Origin: Cantharellus purpuraceus
Lineage: Eukaryota > Basidiomycota > Agaricomycetes > Cantharellales > Hydnaceae
Direction: 5' to 3'
NCBI GenBank assembly: GCA_025174535.1
Contig: JALBUN010000017.1
Span: 1 to 64,000 of the forward strand
Length of the DNA: 64,000 bases
Shown: positions 46,478-55,970 of the stretch, one piece after another
Position numbering within the stretch: position 1 is the stretch's first letter
How the letters are laid out: the number at the start of each line of letters is the position of its first letter
Program-made: the position numbers and the translations under genes
The notes under the pieces: model-generated
The model's input: the letters and a program-made list of their open reading frames with translations, nothing else
The model's database searches: none
What the model was told of the DNA's origin: nothing

Positions 46478-47682
46478 CACAGGAAGTGAAGCAATAGAGA
46501 TTTGTATGCTTGTCACATGTAGTTCACGCTTTACTGCTGATGCAATGTAAAGTCAAAGATTGACAGGTGTTCAAGTTCAGATACTTCAAAGGGGGAAGTA
46601 ACCTAGTGCCTTAGTACTGTGGGTTGAGTGGATTAAAGCTAACAATAATCCCTTCAACATAAAAAGATAGATACACACTTGAACACTTCCTTCTGAACAA
46701 GTGTATTCACTGTACGTGTTTATCCATGATAGAATCAACAGTCAAGGGATATTAATCTCATCTCAAAGAGGTGAGTTAATAGACTGTGTTGTTGATTTAT
46801 TGAAATGCCCACAATTGAACCAACCGATCAATAGCAAAGTACTTGTTAACCTGACCAACCTCAGAGTCTCAATTAAATGTGCAGTATTCTTGACCAATCA
46901 ATAGCCTAGTATGTATTAACCTGACTAACCTCAGAGTCTCAATTAAACGTGCAAGATTCTTGATTATAACCAATAGCCCAATACATGATAATTTGACTAA
47001 CCTCAGAGTCTCAATTACACGTGTAAGGTTCTTGATCAATGAATAACAATTAATACACTTCAAGTTACTGCTCTGAGTGGGCTTGTAGTGTGTTAATTAC
47101 TAATCAGTTACTCCGTATTAACCTCTTCTCTGGGTTTGATTAATATTAGAGCCTGCTGTGCTTGTAATATAATAACTTCTGGCTTCTCCGAGAGTCAATC
47201 AAAGTTAATATACACTAAGAGTAGCTGATATAAGTGTGATGCTTATGTGATGATTACTCAATGCTTGAGTAGACACTGCTCTGTGTGTGTGGTAAAAAGA
47301 TCTTATTTTTGCACTGCTGTTGCAGCCCTTTTTATATACATGGACTATCTAGCTTATGTAACTAATCAGAGAACATTCCTGGCACTTAGGGAAGCCCCTG
47401 GAAGGAAAGAGAAGGCCAGGGAACCCTGTGAAAGGTCCAGGAAGGTGTCAGAACCTTCTGTGGCCACTTTTGGCTGAAGTGCGCGAACTCCGATGATTAT
47501 GTAATGCATGTGAGTGCTCATTGGAGTTGAATGACAGATTATATCAGCAACCGACCCCTTGTGTACACTTGTGGGCTCAAATACACAAAAAAGTGAAATA
47601 TAAGTACATTCAATAGAACATTTGAAATACCTTTAAACTACTAAATAATAGTCCTTATTTGAAGTAGTTTAGTACTCCAACA
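46478..47682 (-). mobile_element. Probable LTR-type element B, minus orientation
   Basis: Read on the minus strand it starts TGTTGGAGTAC at 47682 and has a TATA box (TATAAAAAGGG) near 47336-47327, typical of an LTR U3. At 47682/47683 it cuts into a fragment of LTR A. Its other end is unclear; the sequence to 46478 is unique here. A ~70-bp imperfect unit containing CTCAGAGTCTCAATTA is repeated three times (about 46815-47040). No coding region is visible. The minus-strand frame 47063-46869 spans this repeat and is not a gene. Confidence 0.5.
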
Positions 47683-47926
47683 CCCTAAGTGTCTGTGAAC
47701 TCTAGACTCTGGAAGTCTTATTCATTTCTTGCTGCTAAGAAACATATTACTTTTCTGCATATAGTCTGCATTGACCAATACAAAGGATTGTAACCAAAGT
47801 ACAAACATTGAATCGTTTCTGGAGTTGTGCTGCAGCAGGGTTTGATATTCTTCTCAGCTGTTCATTCATGGAATTGTGGTGATTTAGAGTTTGCCCTAAC
47901 ACCATAATTTTGCAGATTCCAAAACA
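47683..47926 (+). mobile_element. 3' fragment of LTR family A
   Basis: Starting at CCCTAAG, this matches the last ~244 bp of both LTR A copies and ends at the same CCAAAACA. Its 5' part is lost at the junction with element B. Confidence 0.75.
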
Positions 47927-48433
47927 GAATCAGTATATTCTGAGTGAAGTTCTGCATGGAAAATTCCCAGAAGAAAAATAGGGAAAAATAGAGAATATTT
48001 GAATAAGTCCACTCCAGGTAAAAACACTATGTATATGCTGATATTTAGAATGGAAAAGTGAAATAAAGCACATTGGTGCTGCATAAATAGAATCTGATAG
48101 GGAAAAGGTGTTTCCATACACTGTCTCTAATACCTCTAGAGAGAAGGGATGCACACAAGAGGTGAGCACAAGCAGAGATAGCACTACCTCTACCAGGACT
48201 TCATGCAGAACAGAGAGATGTGAAACCCACCAACCAATCACAAGATTGACCAGGCATCTCATGTGAAATCAGCATAAGTTACAGAGCATTAGTGATGCTA
48301 GTGCTCAGGAAGCCAAAATGGCTGCTATAGCAGAATGTGCTGCCACCAATATAAGGCAGCAAATCATGAAACTAGGGGTGATACTACAATTACTCCAAGA
48401 CAGCTCTGAATGGTGCAGGTCATGCCACTGATG
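47927..48433. other. AT-rich stretch, repeat debris
   Basis: Contains the inverted partner (about 47945-48060) of the 45090-45205 segment. A short plus-strand frame near 48290-48400 is protein-like (AQEAKMAAIAE) but is not extendable. No gene called. Confidence 0.35.
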
Positions 48434-48920
48434 GTGTGATATCAGGTACTAGTGTCTAGCTGTCTTATTCCTCCAAGTTTGATAGAGTGTTTAACTGGTC
48501 CATGACAGTTCTAGCCTTCTGCATACAACACAAAGTCATTACCCAGAAATCCCATACTTGAGCATGCAAGCCAATATTGTAATGTCATTATATATGCTTA
48601 TGGTTCAATATTAATACTAGATATCTACCATGGTTTCACACCTCCCAGCCATTCACTTATCCTTGTCTACATGGCTTTTGTTGACTATGTTTCTCATTGA
48701 CTGAAAGATTCATTATCAGGAATGATAAACTCACAGTTGGTGAATACAAGTTACTGGATATATGCCATATGGTCTCCATATAGCATGGGTTATCCAAGTC
48801 CACTGTCAAAGATCCAGAGATACTATTCAACTTATTACAGTACACACATGTTGCACACTGTAGTAAGAACATCATTGGCACTGCATTTATATAATGCCAT
48901 TCCTGAATAGCATGGCTGGT
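48434..48920 (+). pseudogene. Decayed fragment of the receptor gene (copy of ~60092-60690)
   Basis: The segment follows the intact receptor gene at 59226-61030 from the end of its exon 6 through intron 6, exon 7 and beyond, at clearly reduced identity. Every CpG in the best-aligned 180 bp of the intact gene is TpG, CpA or TpA here. Exons are shifted and shortened, so no protein can be made. Confidence 0.7.
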
Positions 48921-49007
48921 CATTCAATGCTTCCCTTAGCCTACTAGATGCCATGTCTGCCAATTGGCAGGGAGGTCAACAATTGATTCCTGACAGTCAC
49001 TGCCTGA

Positions 49008-49345
49008 TTATTGATCCAGATCAGCAAATAACATCTCTGTATCAAATGGTCTTGCTTGGTGACCAATGTATGCTATCTTCTGAGCCAGCCGCATGCAGAT
49101 TGAGTAACATACATTTTACAAGGATAGTGTGCAATACCAGTACATACTGGATAAAGGCAATCTTCAGCAATAGACTTGATACTCTACTGAGCCTACCAAA
49201 TGGGGGCATTATGTCTAAGAGAGGCTGCACTTTGGGTTGTTAGCTTATAACTGGATATATGACAGCAATACTGGCATAAAAATGACAATGTTCTGGAGGA
49301 AGCCATCTGACATACTAGGTGGGGGGCATAATAGAGAACCCCTAT
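49008..49345 (-). pseudogene. DUF6533 paralog 6, 3' part (exons 11-14), decayed
   Basis: On the minus strand it keeps the family exon 11 start (VLYYAPHL), remnants of exons 12 and 13, and exon 14 (VLHTILVKCMLLNLHAA, then HWSP) up to a stop at 49008. Splice sites and several residues are changed. The 5' half of this gene lies 7.7 kb away at 57072-58396, beyond the inserted element; the equivalent of exons 7-10 (about 600 bp) is gone. Confidence 0.75.
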
Positions 49346-49912
49346 GACGCTTATTCAGAAATACAACAAATACGTATGTACAACCTATTTTCCTCAAATT
49401 TTATACAATACACTTCAATTCAAACTTATTTTCATATTTCAACATGATTCTCAAATTTTACACAATATACTAGATTAAAACATATTTTGATATTTTGGCA
49501 TAATTCTCAAAAATAATTCTTTTTTTCCTGATTTAGTGGTGGCAACTCTCTTGAAGGAACATCCAAATATCATTGATTCTTTCTTATACAATACTTGTAA
49601 CATAATTTGAACTATCTTTAATCCCCACCTGGTATTTGTATATCTAAATACCCTATATAATACCAATTATATTAATACATACATTCCTATTATATCCATG
49701 TAAATAATTATGTTCATCTCAACCAAATGTCTTATCTTTAAAAGTTTATTAAAATATAGAATATATGTTTATATTTATGAAAATTTCACACATCCAAAAT
49801 CTTTTAAGATATCCAAATTGTAACTCCCTGGCTTTATGTATCATTGAAATTCTGATGTATATCTCATATACATCAGAATATTGTATACTGACATGATTCC
49901 GAACAAGCGTCT
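49346..49912. repeat. Terminal direct repeat R-left
   Basis: 567 bp with mini inverted ends GACGCTT...AAGCGTC. Near its right end (49849-49879) a perfect 14-bp stem (ATTCTGATGTATAT and its complement) encloses CTC. A 63-codon minus-strand frame occurs in both copies but has no domain. Confidence 0.88.
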
Positions 49913-49990
49913 AGGGAGGTCATTTTAAAAACAAAAATCATCACCTTATATCATCAACAAGCTTCTTTCTCCATAGATTTAGACATGCCA

Positions 49991-50488
49991 TTATGAATTC
50001 TTATCTTCATTGGTATGTCTGGACACTGTCCAACACAGCAAAGCCAATAGTATACCAATACTAGTTATGTAGATCATGTGCACTGTACGGCCAAGATATA
50101 GTTTCTGCCTATTTATATCTGGGCCTGGCTGTCTAACAAACGCCTGATTCACATGTGTGGTTATAATGTGTGCATATCCAGAGGTTGGATCAGAACCACT
50201 TACAAATCTGTTGGTTTTATTCAGAAAACCTGCAAATTCTGCTACAAAAATAGGATCACTTTCATTATAGCCTATTTTATCAGGTTGTAGACCAAGAAAT
50301 ACATATTTGATATGAGGATACTTTGAAAGCTGGAACACTTCACCTTCAGCATATGAACGGTCCAGATACTGCCCAAAGGGGTACCAGTCACACGTTGTAC
50401 AATTAGCTAGCCGGTGTGGATTGCTGTGAAAAGGCTTTTGGTAAAACTGTTGATTGAGACGCTGTTTCAGTAATGGATCAGTCTCCAT
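49991..50488 (-). CDS. Unknown protein with C-terminal membrane anchor (element ORF 1)
   Basis: 165 aa with no family I recognise. The first ~125 residues are soluble-looking, with CTTCDWYPFGQYL near the N terminus and a Gly/Pro/Asp-containing middle; residues ~140-156 (ITSIGILLALLCWTV) form one transmembrane helix followed by a short polar tail, so it may be tail-anchored. It is the first gene inside R-left and is transcribed toward it. Composition (AT-rich, CpG-poor) matches the rest of the element, unlike host genes nearby. It may be a cargo gene. Confidence 0.55.
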   Translation of the reverse strand: METDPLLKQRLNQQFYQKPFHSNPHRLANCTTCDWYPFGQYLDRSYAEGEVFQLSKYPHIKYVFLGLQPDKIGYNESDPIFVAEFAGFLNKTNRFVSGSDPTSGYAHIITTHVNQAFVRQPGPDINRQKLYLGRTVHMIYITSIGILLALLCWTVSRHTNEDKNS

Positions 50489-50670
50489 AGATACCTATAA
50501 GTATAAAACATACAAATATTCAATTTTATTCTGGGAAAAAAATTTACAGTTGAATGTAGCATAGGTATACAATAATACTATTACTATTGTCTTTCCAATA
50601 CTCTTTAATACATTCTGTAGATTTAAAGCTTGATGTTGCTTCCCAAGTTTTCTCTGCATAACATTTCCAT

Positions 50671-51741
50671 TTAACTAAATATTCTACGTACTTTCCTTTT
50701 TCTTTGCCTTATTATTTGTTCTACTTCATTTTCAGTCTCATAATGCATCTCCACATCATACTCACATCTTTCTAATAGTCGTTGTTGAGATAGAGTCATC
50801 TTGTCAACATCTTCTGCTCTTTCCAGTAATGATCTGGGTGGCTCAATATCTGGGTCCTCTTCCTCAGGGTAATCAAAATATTGTTCACACCATTTTTCAT
50901 GATAAGGGGATGGTTTGATCTTACGTAGTTCTACAAATTTCTTAATATTCCATAATAGACATGCTACCTTTAATTCCAGATTAAAGACAGCAGGATTTGT
51001 AGTTCTAATAGATCTCTTATTATCAAATTTTTCAAACAATATTGCAAACCCTCCAAAGAATGCTTCTACTGTTGAACGAAAGGCACCAAACTTCTTATTA
51101 AAAATCTTTTCTTCAGGTTTAAGTTCAACATTTTTTGGCTTCCGAAAAGGATAAAAGAAGTTCTTAGGCTTTAATATACTTGCCTTTACTACTTCTGGAA
51201 TAGCAGATGGATAAGCTCCATCAAAGCCTATCTGATCATTCTTATCTATTTTATTCCATACAGCCATCTCTACAAACATTTTTGCATCAGGATTTAGTTT
51301 ACATGCCAATGAAGGTGAGGTGAATAGAACCATTTGATTGATGTCAATGCATACTTGAGTACGAAATCCTGCCTTTTTAAATTTATGTGAGTACCCCTCT
51401 TCAGATGTCGATCCAATCAAAATTCCTCTTGTATCATGACCATCAAGAAGTAATGTCACTGATTCCATTTTTGGAGGATTCTTTATAAGAGCTGATAATA
51501 TCCTTATTATTATATTTGAGAACATTGTACGCAGTGAATCAGTAACTTGTTTATCTAGATCAAAGTTAAGATGATGCAGACGACCATAAAATTCCTTATG
51601 AACATCATAAAAGCTACTTGATGGCATGAAATTTCCTATTTCTTCATAAGTAGGACCTTTGAGTAGATGATATAGTACTAACAAGCCTTTTTCTATCTCT
51701 CTATAAGGTGTAGAATGTTCTTCAACTGAAAACAATACCAC
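50671..51741 (-). CDS. DDE-superfamily nuclease-like protein (DDE_Tnp_4/Harbinger type)
   Basis: About 356 aa. The order of blocks suits the DDE_Tnp_4 fold of Harbinger-type transposases: LLLDGHDTR (first Asp, residues ~97-105), KAGFRTQVCID, then IGFDGAYPS (second Asp) and FNKKFGAFRSTVEAFFGGF (Glu of the third motif, ~240). A C-terminal basic tail (RQRKRKVRR) could bind DNA. The frame opens with a GTG codon just before a possible 3' splice site (TTTTCAG at ~51729), so an upstream exon is likely and the true N terminus is unknown. It is the best candidate for the enzyme that moves the element. Only the TA-flanked R ends are of a kind such an enzyme might recognise. Confidence 0.65.
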   Translation of the reverse strand: MVLFSVEEHSTPYREIEKGLLVLYHLLKGPTYEEIGNFMPSSSFYDVHKEFYGRLHHLNFDLDKQVTDSLRTMFSNIIIRILSALIKNPPKMESVTLLLDGHDTRGILIGSTSEEGYSHKFKKAGFRTQVCIDINQMVLFTSPSLACKLNPDAKMFVEMAVWNKIDKNDQIGFDGAYPSAIPEVVKASILKPKNFFYPFRKPKNVELKPEEKIFNKKFGAFRSTVEAFFGGFAILFEKFDNKRSIRTTNPAVFNLELKVACLLWNIKKFVELRKIKPSPYHEKWCEQYFDYPEEEDPDIEPPRSLLERAEDVDKMTLSQQRLLERCEYDVEMHYETENEVEQIIRQRKRKVRRIFS

Positions 51742-51782
51742 AAGAAAGAAAAATACTGGTATTGGTCCAAGCTTGTTATATA

Positions 51783-52019
51783 CTACTTTTTTACATCATC
51801 CATGTCATTCATATCTTTTAGTTTTGTTCTATGATATTTTTTGTGTTCTAAGACAGGCCACTTTGTGTATAGAAAATTCCAATGATTGTCCATCAACTTA
51901 TTATATGCTCTGTCCCTTTGATCATTCCACATTTTAAGTTGCTGAAGCTCTTTTTCTTCTTTCTCTTTTTGCTCTTTCTCTTTTTGCTCCTTTGTGCGTT
52001 TTTGCTGGTCTGAGGGCAT
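51783..52019 (-). CDS. Small Lys/Glu-rich protein (element ORF 3)
   Basis: 78 aa, starting with a strongly charged helix made of KEQKEKE-type repeats, then a Trp/Tyr-rich part (NHWNFLYTKWPVLEH). It ends 40 bp before the DDE frame on the same strand and could be its first exon, though I found no splice that keeps phase; alternatively it is a DNA-binding partner, as Harbinger elements usually have a second protein of Myb type. No Myb motif is evident. Confidence 0.45.
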   Translation of the reverse strand: MPSDQQKRTKEQKEKEQKEKEEKELQQLKMWNDQRDRAYNKLMDNHWNFLYTKWPVLEHKKYHRTKLKDMNDMDDVKK

Positions 52020-52115
52020 TTTGACTAAGATACTCTTATATTACAGTAAAACAAAAATATGTTCATTTTTTTGATAATTGAATTTTAAATTAAATAATAT
52101 TTATTCTATGAAGCT

Positions 52116-52766
52116 ATGTTGTCTGTCTCTAAGCAAGTTGTTCGTAAAATATCTACTGTCTTTGTTAAAAAAGAACCAGAGGATGATGAAAATCCTTTGT
52201 ATATAGACTCTGACACCATCTACATAAAATTCAGATTAAGAAATCCCCCAAAGGACTTCTTTCCAGCTGGATCGGTTTCTCAGGAAAGAGATAAAACACC
52301 AGAAGCGCTGTACAATAAGATGATTGAAAAGGGCAATGAAATAAGTAATTCAACCTGGATTCAACAAAATCATTGTATGTCAAGTCTGCAAACCATGCAA
52401 CAGGATAATCTGCCTAGTTGTAATATTTCTATTGCTAGAGAAACTGGCAAGAAGTGTGATATTTCTATTGCTGGGGAAACTTGTAAGAACTGTGATGTGT
52501 ATAACAATTTGGTTACATCAATGGTTGTTGCATTGAAACAACAGCAGAGAGTTTTCAAGAAAAGTAAAATCACAATCTATGGTATGATCATAACTAAGGA
52601 TGGTAGGTTAAAATTATATGAAACCACCAATAACAATCAGGGTGTTTCAATTGTTGTATATCCTTCCTCTGGATACAGCATAGAAGCTCAGTTTGAAGAG
52701 TGTTCTAATGCTATTGACATTATATTCCAAAGTATAAGAAATCAGATGTTCAAAGAATCCTCATAA
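52116..52766 (+). CDS. Unknown 216-aa protein (element ORF 4)
   Basis: The only long plus-strand frame of the element core. It starts about 100 bp from the divergent ORF 3, with an AT-rich shared promoter region between. The N terminus is basic, then acidic (KKEPEDDENPLY); two related cysteine-containing segments (CNISIARETGKKC and CDISIAGETCKNC) look like an internal duplication at ~residues 103-126. The C-terminal half alternates strands and helices. No domain recognised. Confidence 0.5.
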   Translation: MLSVSKQVVRKISTVFVKKEPEDDENPLYIDSDTIYIKFRLRNPPKDFFPAGSVSQERDKTPEALYNKMIEKGNEISNSTWIQQNHCMSSLQTMQQDNLPSCNISIARETGKKCDISIAGETCKNCDVYNNLVTSMVVALKQQQRVFKKSKITIYGMIITKDGRLKLYETTNNNQGVSIVVYPSSGYSIEAQFEECSNAIDIIFQSIRNQMFKESS

Positions 52767-52852
52767 GGAGTTGATTTAAAAGTCCTAGTTTCTACACTCA
52801 CAACATTTTTCATCTATTTTCACTTGGATAATTTCAAGATTTGAACTTTTGT

Positions 52853-53008
52853 TCACACAACAATAAGTACCATTAGTATCATGATGAGTATTTTTGAATG
52901 TTCAGAGCTCTTAGGACATTTAATATCCTTACAATCTGTAACTACAGATGTAGTAGTTATATGATTGCACTTCCAAGTAATTTGAATTTTTTCACTATCA
53001 CCACACAT
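52853..53008 (-). CDS. Possible 51-aa cysteine-containing membrane peptide
   Basis: A short minus-strand frame with five cysteines before a hydrophobic C-terminal segment (ILIMILMVLIVV). An alternative frame continues with further cysteines, so a frame slip or intron is possible. Listed because all neighbouring frames of the element look coding. Confidence 0.3.
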   Translation of the reverse strand: MCGDSEKIQITWKCNHITTTSVVTDCKDIKCPKSSEHSKILIMILMVLIVV

Positions 53009-53059
53009 GCCTTCATTTGAGTGAATAAAAATATTGCATATTCACTTATCTGATTTATC

Positions 53060-53239
53060 TTATACTTGTTGTAGTGCACGTAGTGGTAGCTGAATCTCAT
53101 TGTCATCATAAGTAACAGTTATTAGCAAAGTGTCATCTGACAAAGTGCCAGTTACTAATGTAACAATACCTGTCACTGTCATTTGTGTTCTTGCATTGAT
53201 AAATGATACCTTATCACCAATCTCGGGTATATTCAACAT
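53060..53239 (-). CDS. 59-aa beta-rich small protein (element)
   Basis: A complete minus-strand frame from ATG 53239 to TAA 53060. Its alternating hydrophobic pattern (MLNIPEIGDKVSFINA, then VTVTYD-like strands) suggests a small beta barrel of SH3/KOW type, but no family is certain. It lies in line with the two short genes upstream. Confidence 0.45.
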   Translation of the reverse strand: MLNIPEIGDKVSFINARTQMTVTGIVTLVTGTLSDDTLLITVTYDDNEIQLPLRALQQV

Positions 53240-53277
53240 GGTGTCTCTGGTTATTATATATTAATTTTCAAAACTCA

Positions 53278-53523
53278 TTATTTCTCATCTAATTTCCTAT
53301 CAAGTATATCTACAAACTTCTTAAATGCTTCAAAACACTGTAGAACATTCTTTCTACTATTAATATGTTTCATACCTGTTACTGTTACAGGGAAACAACA
53401 CCTTACATTTGTTATCACTTCTGAAAACAACCCTTCTGTGATAGCATGATCAAGCTCTCTTGTAACAGTTACTAGGTAAAACTGGGGGACTTTTCTCGAT
53501 GTTTGAATGCAAGGTATTGTCAT
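53278..53523 (-). CDS. Unknown 81-aa protein (element)
   Basis: Minus-strand frame with a strand-rich N-terminal half (QFYLVTVTRELDHAI) and a helical C terminus (FEAFKKFVDILDRKLDE). Spacing to the genes on both sides is 20-40 bp, as in a compact gene row. No family recognised. Confidence 0.45.
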   Translation of the reverse strand: MTIPCIQTSRKVPQFYLVTVTRELDHAITEGLFSEVITNVRCCFPVTVTGMKHINSRKNVLQCFEAFKKFVDILDRKLDEK

Positions 53524-53545
53524 TTCCTCTAAAGCACTTTTTCCC

Positions 53546-53770
53546 TTATTCTTCCTTATCTAAGTATGTAAAAAATTTTCTTGAAGACTCCTTTAAACAT
53601 TTCACATCATCTTTTTTGTAATCAAAACTGAGGATCTCATCATCAGTATCTAAAGTAATATCTCTAAAATCTGTCTCAAAAAACTGTTTAGTCCATTGTG
53701 TGTCAACCATTATACCATAATCCCAAAGATCATGAGAACTCCAATCATTGCACTTCTTATCTTTACCCAT
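53546..53770 (-). CDS. Unknown acidic 74-aa protein (element)
   Basis: Minus-strand frame rich in Asp, Lys and Trp (NDWSSHDLWDYGIMVDTQW, then DTDDEILSFDY). Followed 22 bp later by the 81-aa frame on the same strand. No family recognised. Confidence 0.45.
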   Translation of the reverse strand: MGKDKKCNDWSSHDLWDYGIMVDTQWTKQFFETDFRDITLDTDDEILSFDYKKDDVKCLKESSRKFFTYLDKEE

Positions 53771-54039
53771 GATGTCAATAAAGAAGGATATATAAAATTT
53801 ATTTACTAGATATGTGCATAGTTCTGAAGAGCAGAATGTCCATATTTTTATCTAATATTTATAAATTGAATTATATATATTTTCTAAAGTTGTCAATAGC
53901 CAGATGCATGCACTCGTTCTGAATACTACAACAAAGTCCCATACAGAATTCCCTGTCCTTTCATCTATCATTCTTCTACCAGTTCCTTGTTTCCTATCTT
54001 GCCAGTCTTTCATTCCAAATTCTTTGCTGCATAGCTAAA

Positions 54040-54896
54040 TAGGTGTACCAGCCGATTGGATATTATCATATCATGGTAATGACATCGGATGGAAGGTCAC
54101 CTTGTCAGGAGCAGTTTGATCACATTATCAAAGGACAGCCTTTTGGCTGTGAGGGTTGATAATGATGCACTTACTGAGCAGACAGTAGGTGAGACTTTGC
54201 AGCGGCATGGTGTACCAGATAATTGAATCGTTGTCCTTGAGCAGCCCGATGATGTCACTCGGTGTCGGTTCGCTTATGGAATAGATCCTATAAGCCTGCG
54301 CGCAATGGTCCTAGCAAGCAGACGGTGTGTAACACAGTTGTTCAGCACTCCAAAGATCAATCAGGGCGAGGGGTACGTAACAGGGAAGTGGGATAGTGCT
54401 CTGTGGTTGGATGAGGATGGGAGCAAAAGGTCGGTCCCGATGGCTGATCGTGCTCTGTGACTGGATGACAATGCGGAGCCCGGTTGGGAGGTACGCGAAA
54501 GCTGGTTTCAGGAGAATCAACCTCTCGGTGGCGGAGGGAAATCTGATCATTGAACCAAGGTGTTTTACCTCAGTGTAGAGATGATGGATTGTGATGTAGA
54601 GTGTAGACTTAGAGCTTGGACTTTGACTTTAGAGCGTTGGCTGAAAACTTGTTTTTGGATTCCAAAGGCGAAAACTAGCGCCCTTTTATATACAAATTCC
54701 CAGGGCACAACGACACAATATGAGGAGCAAATGATGCAAGAAATGCTGATCAAGCCAGCTGACGAAGCGTGTGAAGTTGAGCTACTAAAGGGGAAATCAT
54801 GGAGAAATGAAACGACAGATAGGGACATCATTAGACTGCTCATGGACAGCCATTCACTCCAAGGTGACCTTGTATCCTACGTCTTCGGAGGCTTAC
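54040..54896. mobile_element. CpG-rich insert inside the element, with an LTR-like end
   Basis: Base composition changes abruptly: CpG-containing words are frequent here but nearly absent on both sides. On the minus strand 54896-54561 starts TGTAAGCC, has TATAAAAGGG near 54693-54684 and ends AAAACA, then continues CCTTGGTTCAATG, reminiscent of an LTR followed by a primer-binding site. A ~57-bp near-repeat (GTGCTCTGTG...) occurs at 54393 and 54450. The ORFs on both strands here look like by-products. It is probably a retrotransposon fragment nested in the element, just beyond the stop of the coiled-coil gene. Confidence 0.4.
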
Positions 54897-54897
54897 A

Positions 54898-55716
54898 TTA
54901 CTGGGTTCTCCCTCTACATCTTTTTCTTGAACTAGGAATTTGAGATTGATCAGAGTCTGAATCAGATCGTTCCTTAGACCTTTTTTCTTGATGCCTTGAA
55001 CTAGGAGTTTGAGATCGTTCATTAGACCTTTTTTCTTGATGCCTTAAACCTTGAGTCATTCCTTGCTTCCATGTTTGAAAATTAATCCTATTACCATCTA
55101 CGTCATATGATGACATTTCATTCTTTCTAGTATATATTGTAGATAGTTTTCTAGGCTCACCATTTATGAATAATTCCATTCTATTTAGTCTACAAGACTG
55201 ATCTGAGTCTATAAGTATATAGTCTACACCTCTTTTCACTATCTTAAATGTCACCTTTCTGGTACCATTTTCCTGTAACCTTGTTACCTCCTGTTCTTGT
55301 TTTCCAGCCCAGTGATTCATATCAAATTTCCAGTCAACAATCTCAGATATTATTGCTTTATATTTATCACCCTGTTTCTGAAGTTTATTAATGTCTGTTC
55401 CAAGTTCCACTACAGTATCATCTGTTTCTACAATCCACTCATGCACTTCAGATTTCCATTCCACAATGTCTGATATTGTTGCAATACATCTATTAACCTG
55501 TTTCTGAAGTTTATGAATATCTGTTCTATAGTCCAATATAAGATTCTCTGCATTATGTGTATTGACCTGTTGATGAATATCTGTTCCATGGTCTGATATT
55601 GTGGCAACACACCTATTAACCTGTCTCTGAAGTTTATGAATATCTGTTCCAAATCCTGATACAATATCATTCATTTCACTCATCCATTCATCTAAATTCT
55701 CTTTCCTGTCTGTCAA
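54898..55716 (-). CDS. Coiled-coil protein with internal repeats and Arg/Ser tail (element)
   Basis: 272 aa on the minus strand. Residues ~20-130 contain four related ~34-residue units built on GTDIHKLQRQVNRCVATIS, with heptad spacing typical of coiled coils. A basic/polar middle follows (TRKVTFKIVKRGVDYILID), then a tail with two RHQEKRS(N/K)ERS units and a run of Ser/Asp. Such a tail often binds RNA or DNA. The frame 55970-55722, also coiled coil, ends 5 bp before this one and is probably the same protein's N-terminal exon or a frame-shifted part. No family recognised. Confidence 0.55.
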   Translation of the reverse strand: MTDRKENLDEWMSEMNDIVSGFGTDIHKLQRQVNRCVATISDHGTDIHQQVNTHNAENLILDYRTDIHKLQKQVNRCIATISDIVEWKSEVHEWIVETDDTVVELGTDINKLQKQGDKYKAIISEIVDWKFDMNHWAGKQEQEVTRLQENGTRKVTFKIVKRGVDYILIDSDQSCRLNRMELFINGEPRKLSTIYTRKNEMSSYDVDGNRINFQTWKQGMTQGLRHQEKRSNERSQTPSSRHQEKRSKERSDSDSDQSQIPSSRKRCRGRTQ

Positions 55717-55721
55717 AGTAG

Positions 55722-55970
55722 TTATAATTGTATTTTTTCCTCAACCTGTTTCTTAAGCACCTGAATTTCCTGACTCTGGGAATTAACCTGTTGTTCAAGC
55801 ATAGTGATCTGCCTATCCTTTTCACTCATCCAAGACTTGACATTTATAAGATCAGATATTAATTCATCTTTTACTTCCATTTGACTTGCCATAGCTTTTA
55901 TCAGTGCATCATTGTCACTTATCCAGCCTTTGATTGCTTTTATATCTTCAAAGATTTGTGGCATTTTCAA
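55722..55970 (-). CDS. Coiled-coil segment, probable N-terminal part of the 54898-55716 protein
   Basis: 82 codons, starting MKMPQIFEDIKAIKGW and continuing as one long heptad-rich helix (KDRQITMLEQQVNSQSQEIQ). It would extend the downstream coiled coil, but no splice keeping phase was found, so it may be a separate protein, a frameshift or an unseen short exon. Confidence 0.45.
   Translation of the reverse strand: MKMPQIFEDIKAIKGWISDNDALIKAMASQMEVKDELISDLINVKSWMSEKDRQITMLEQQVNSQSQEIQVLKKQVEEKIQL

Noticed and set aside
49475..49666. 63-codon ORF in repeat R (also 56634-56825)
   Set aside because: Identical only because the repeats are identical; no start context or domain supports coding.
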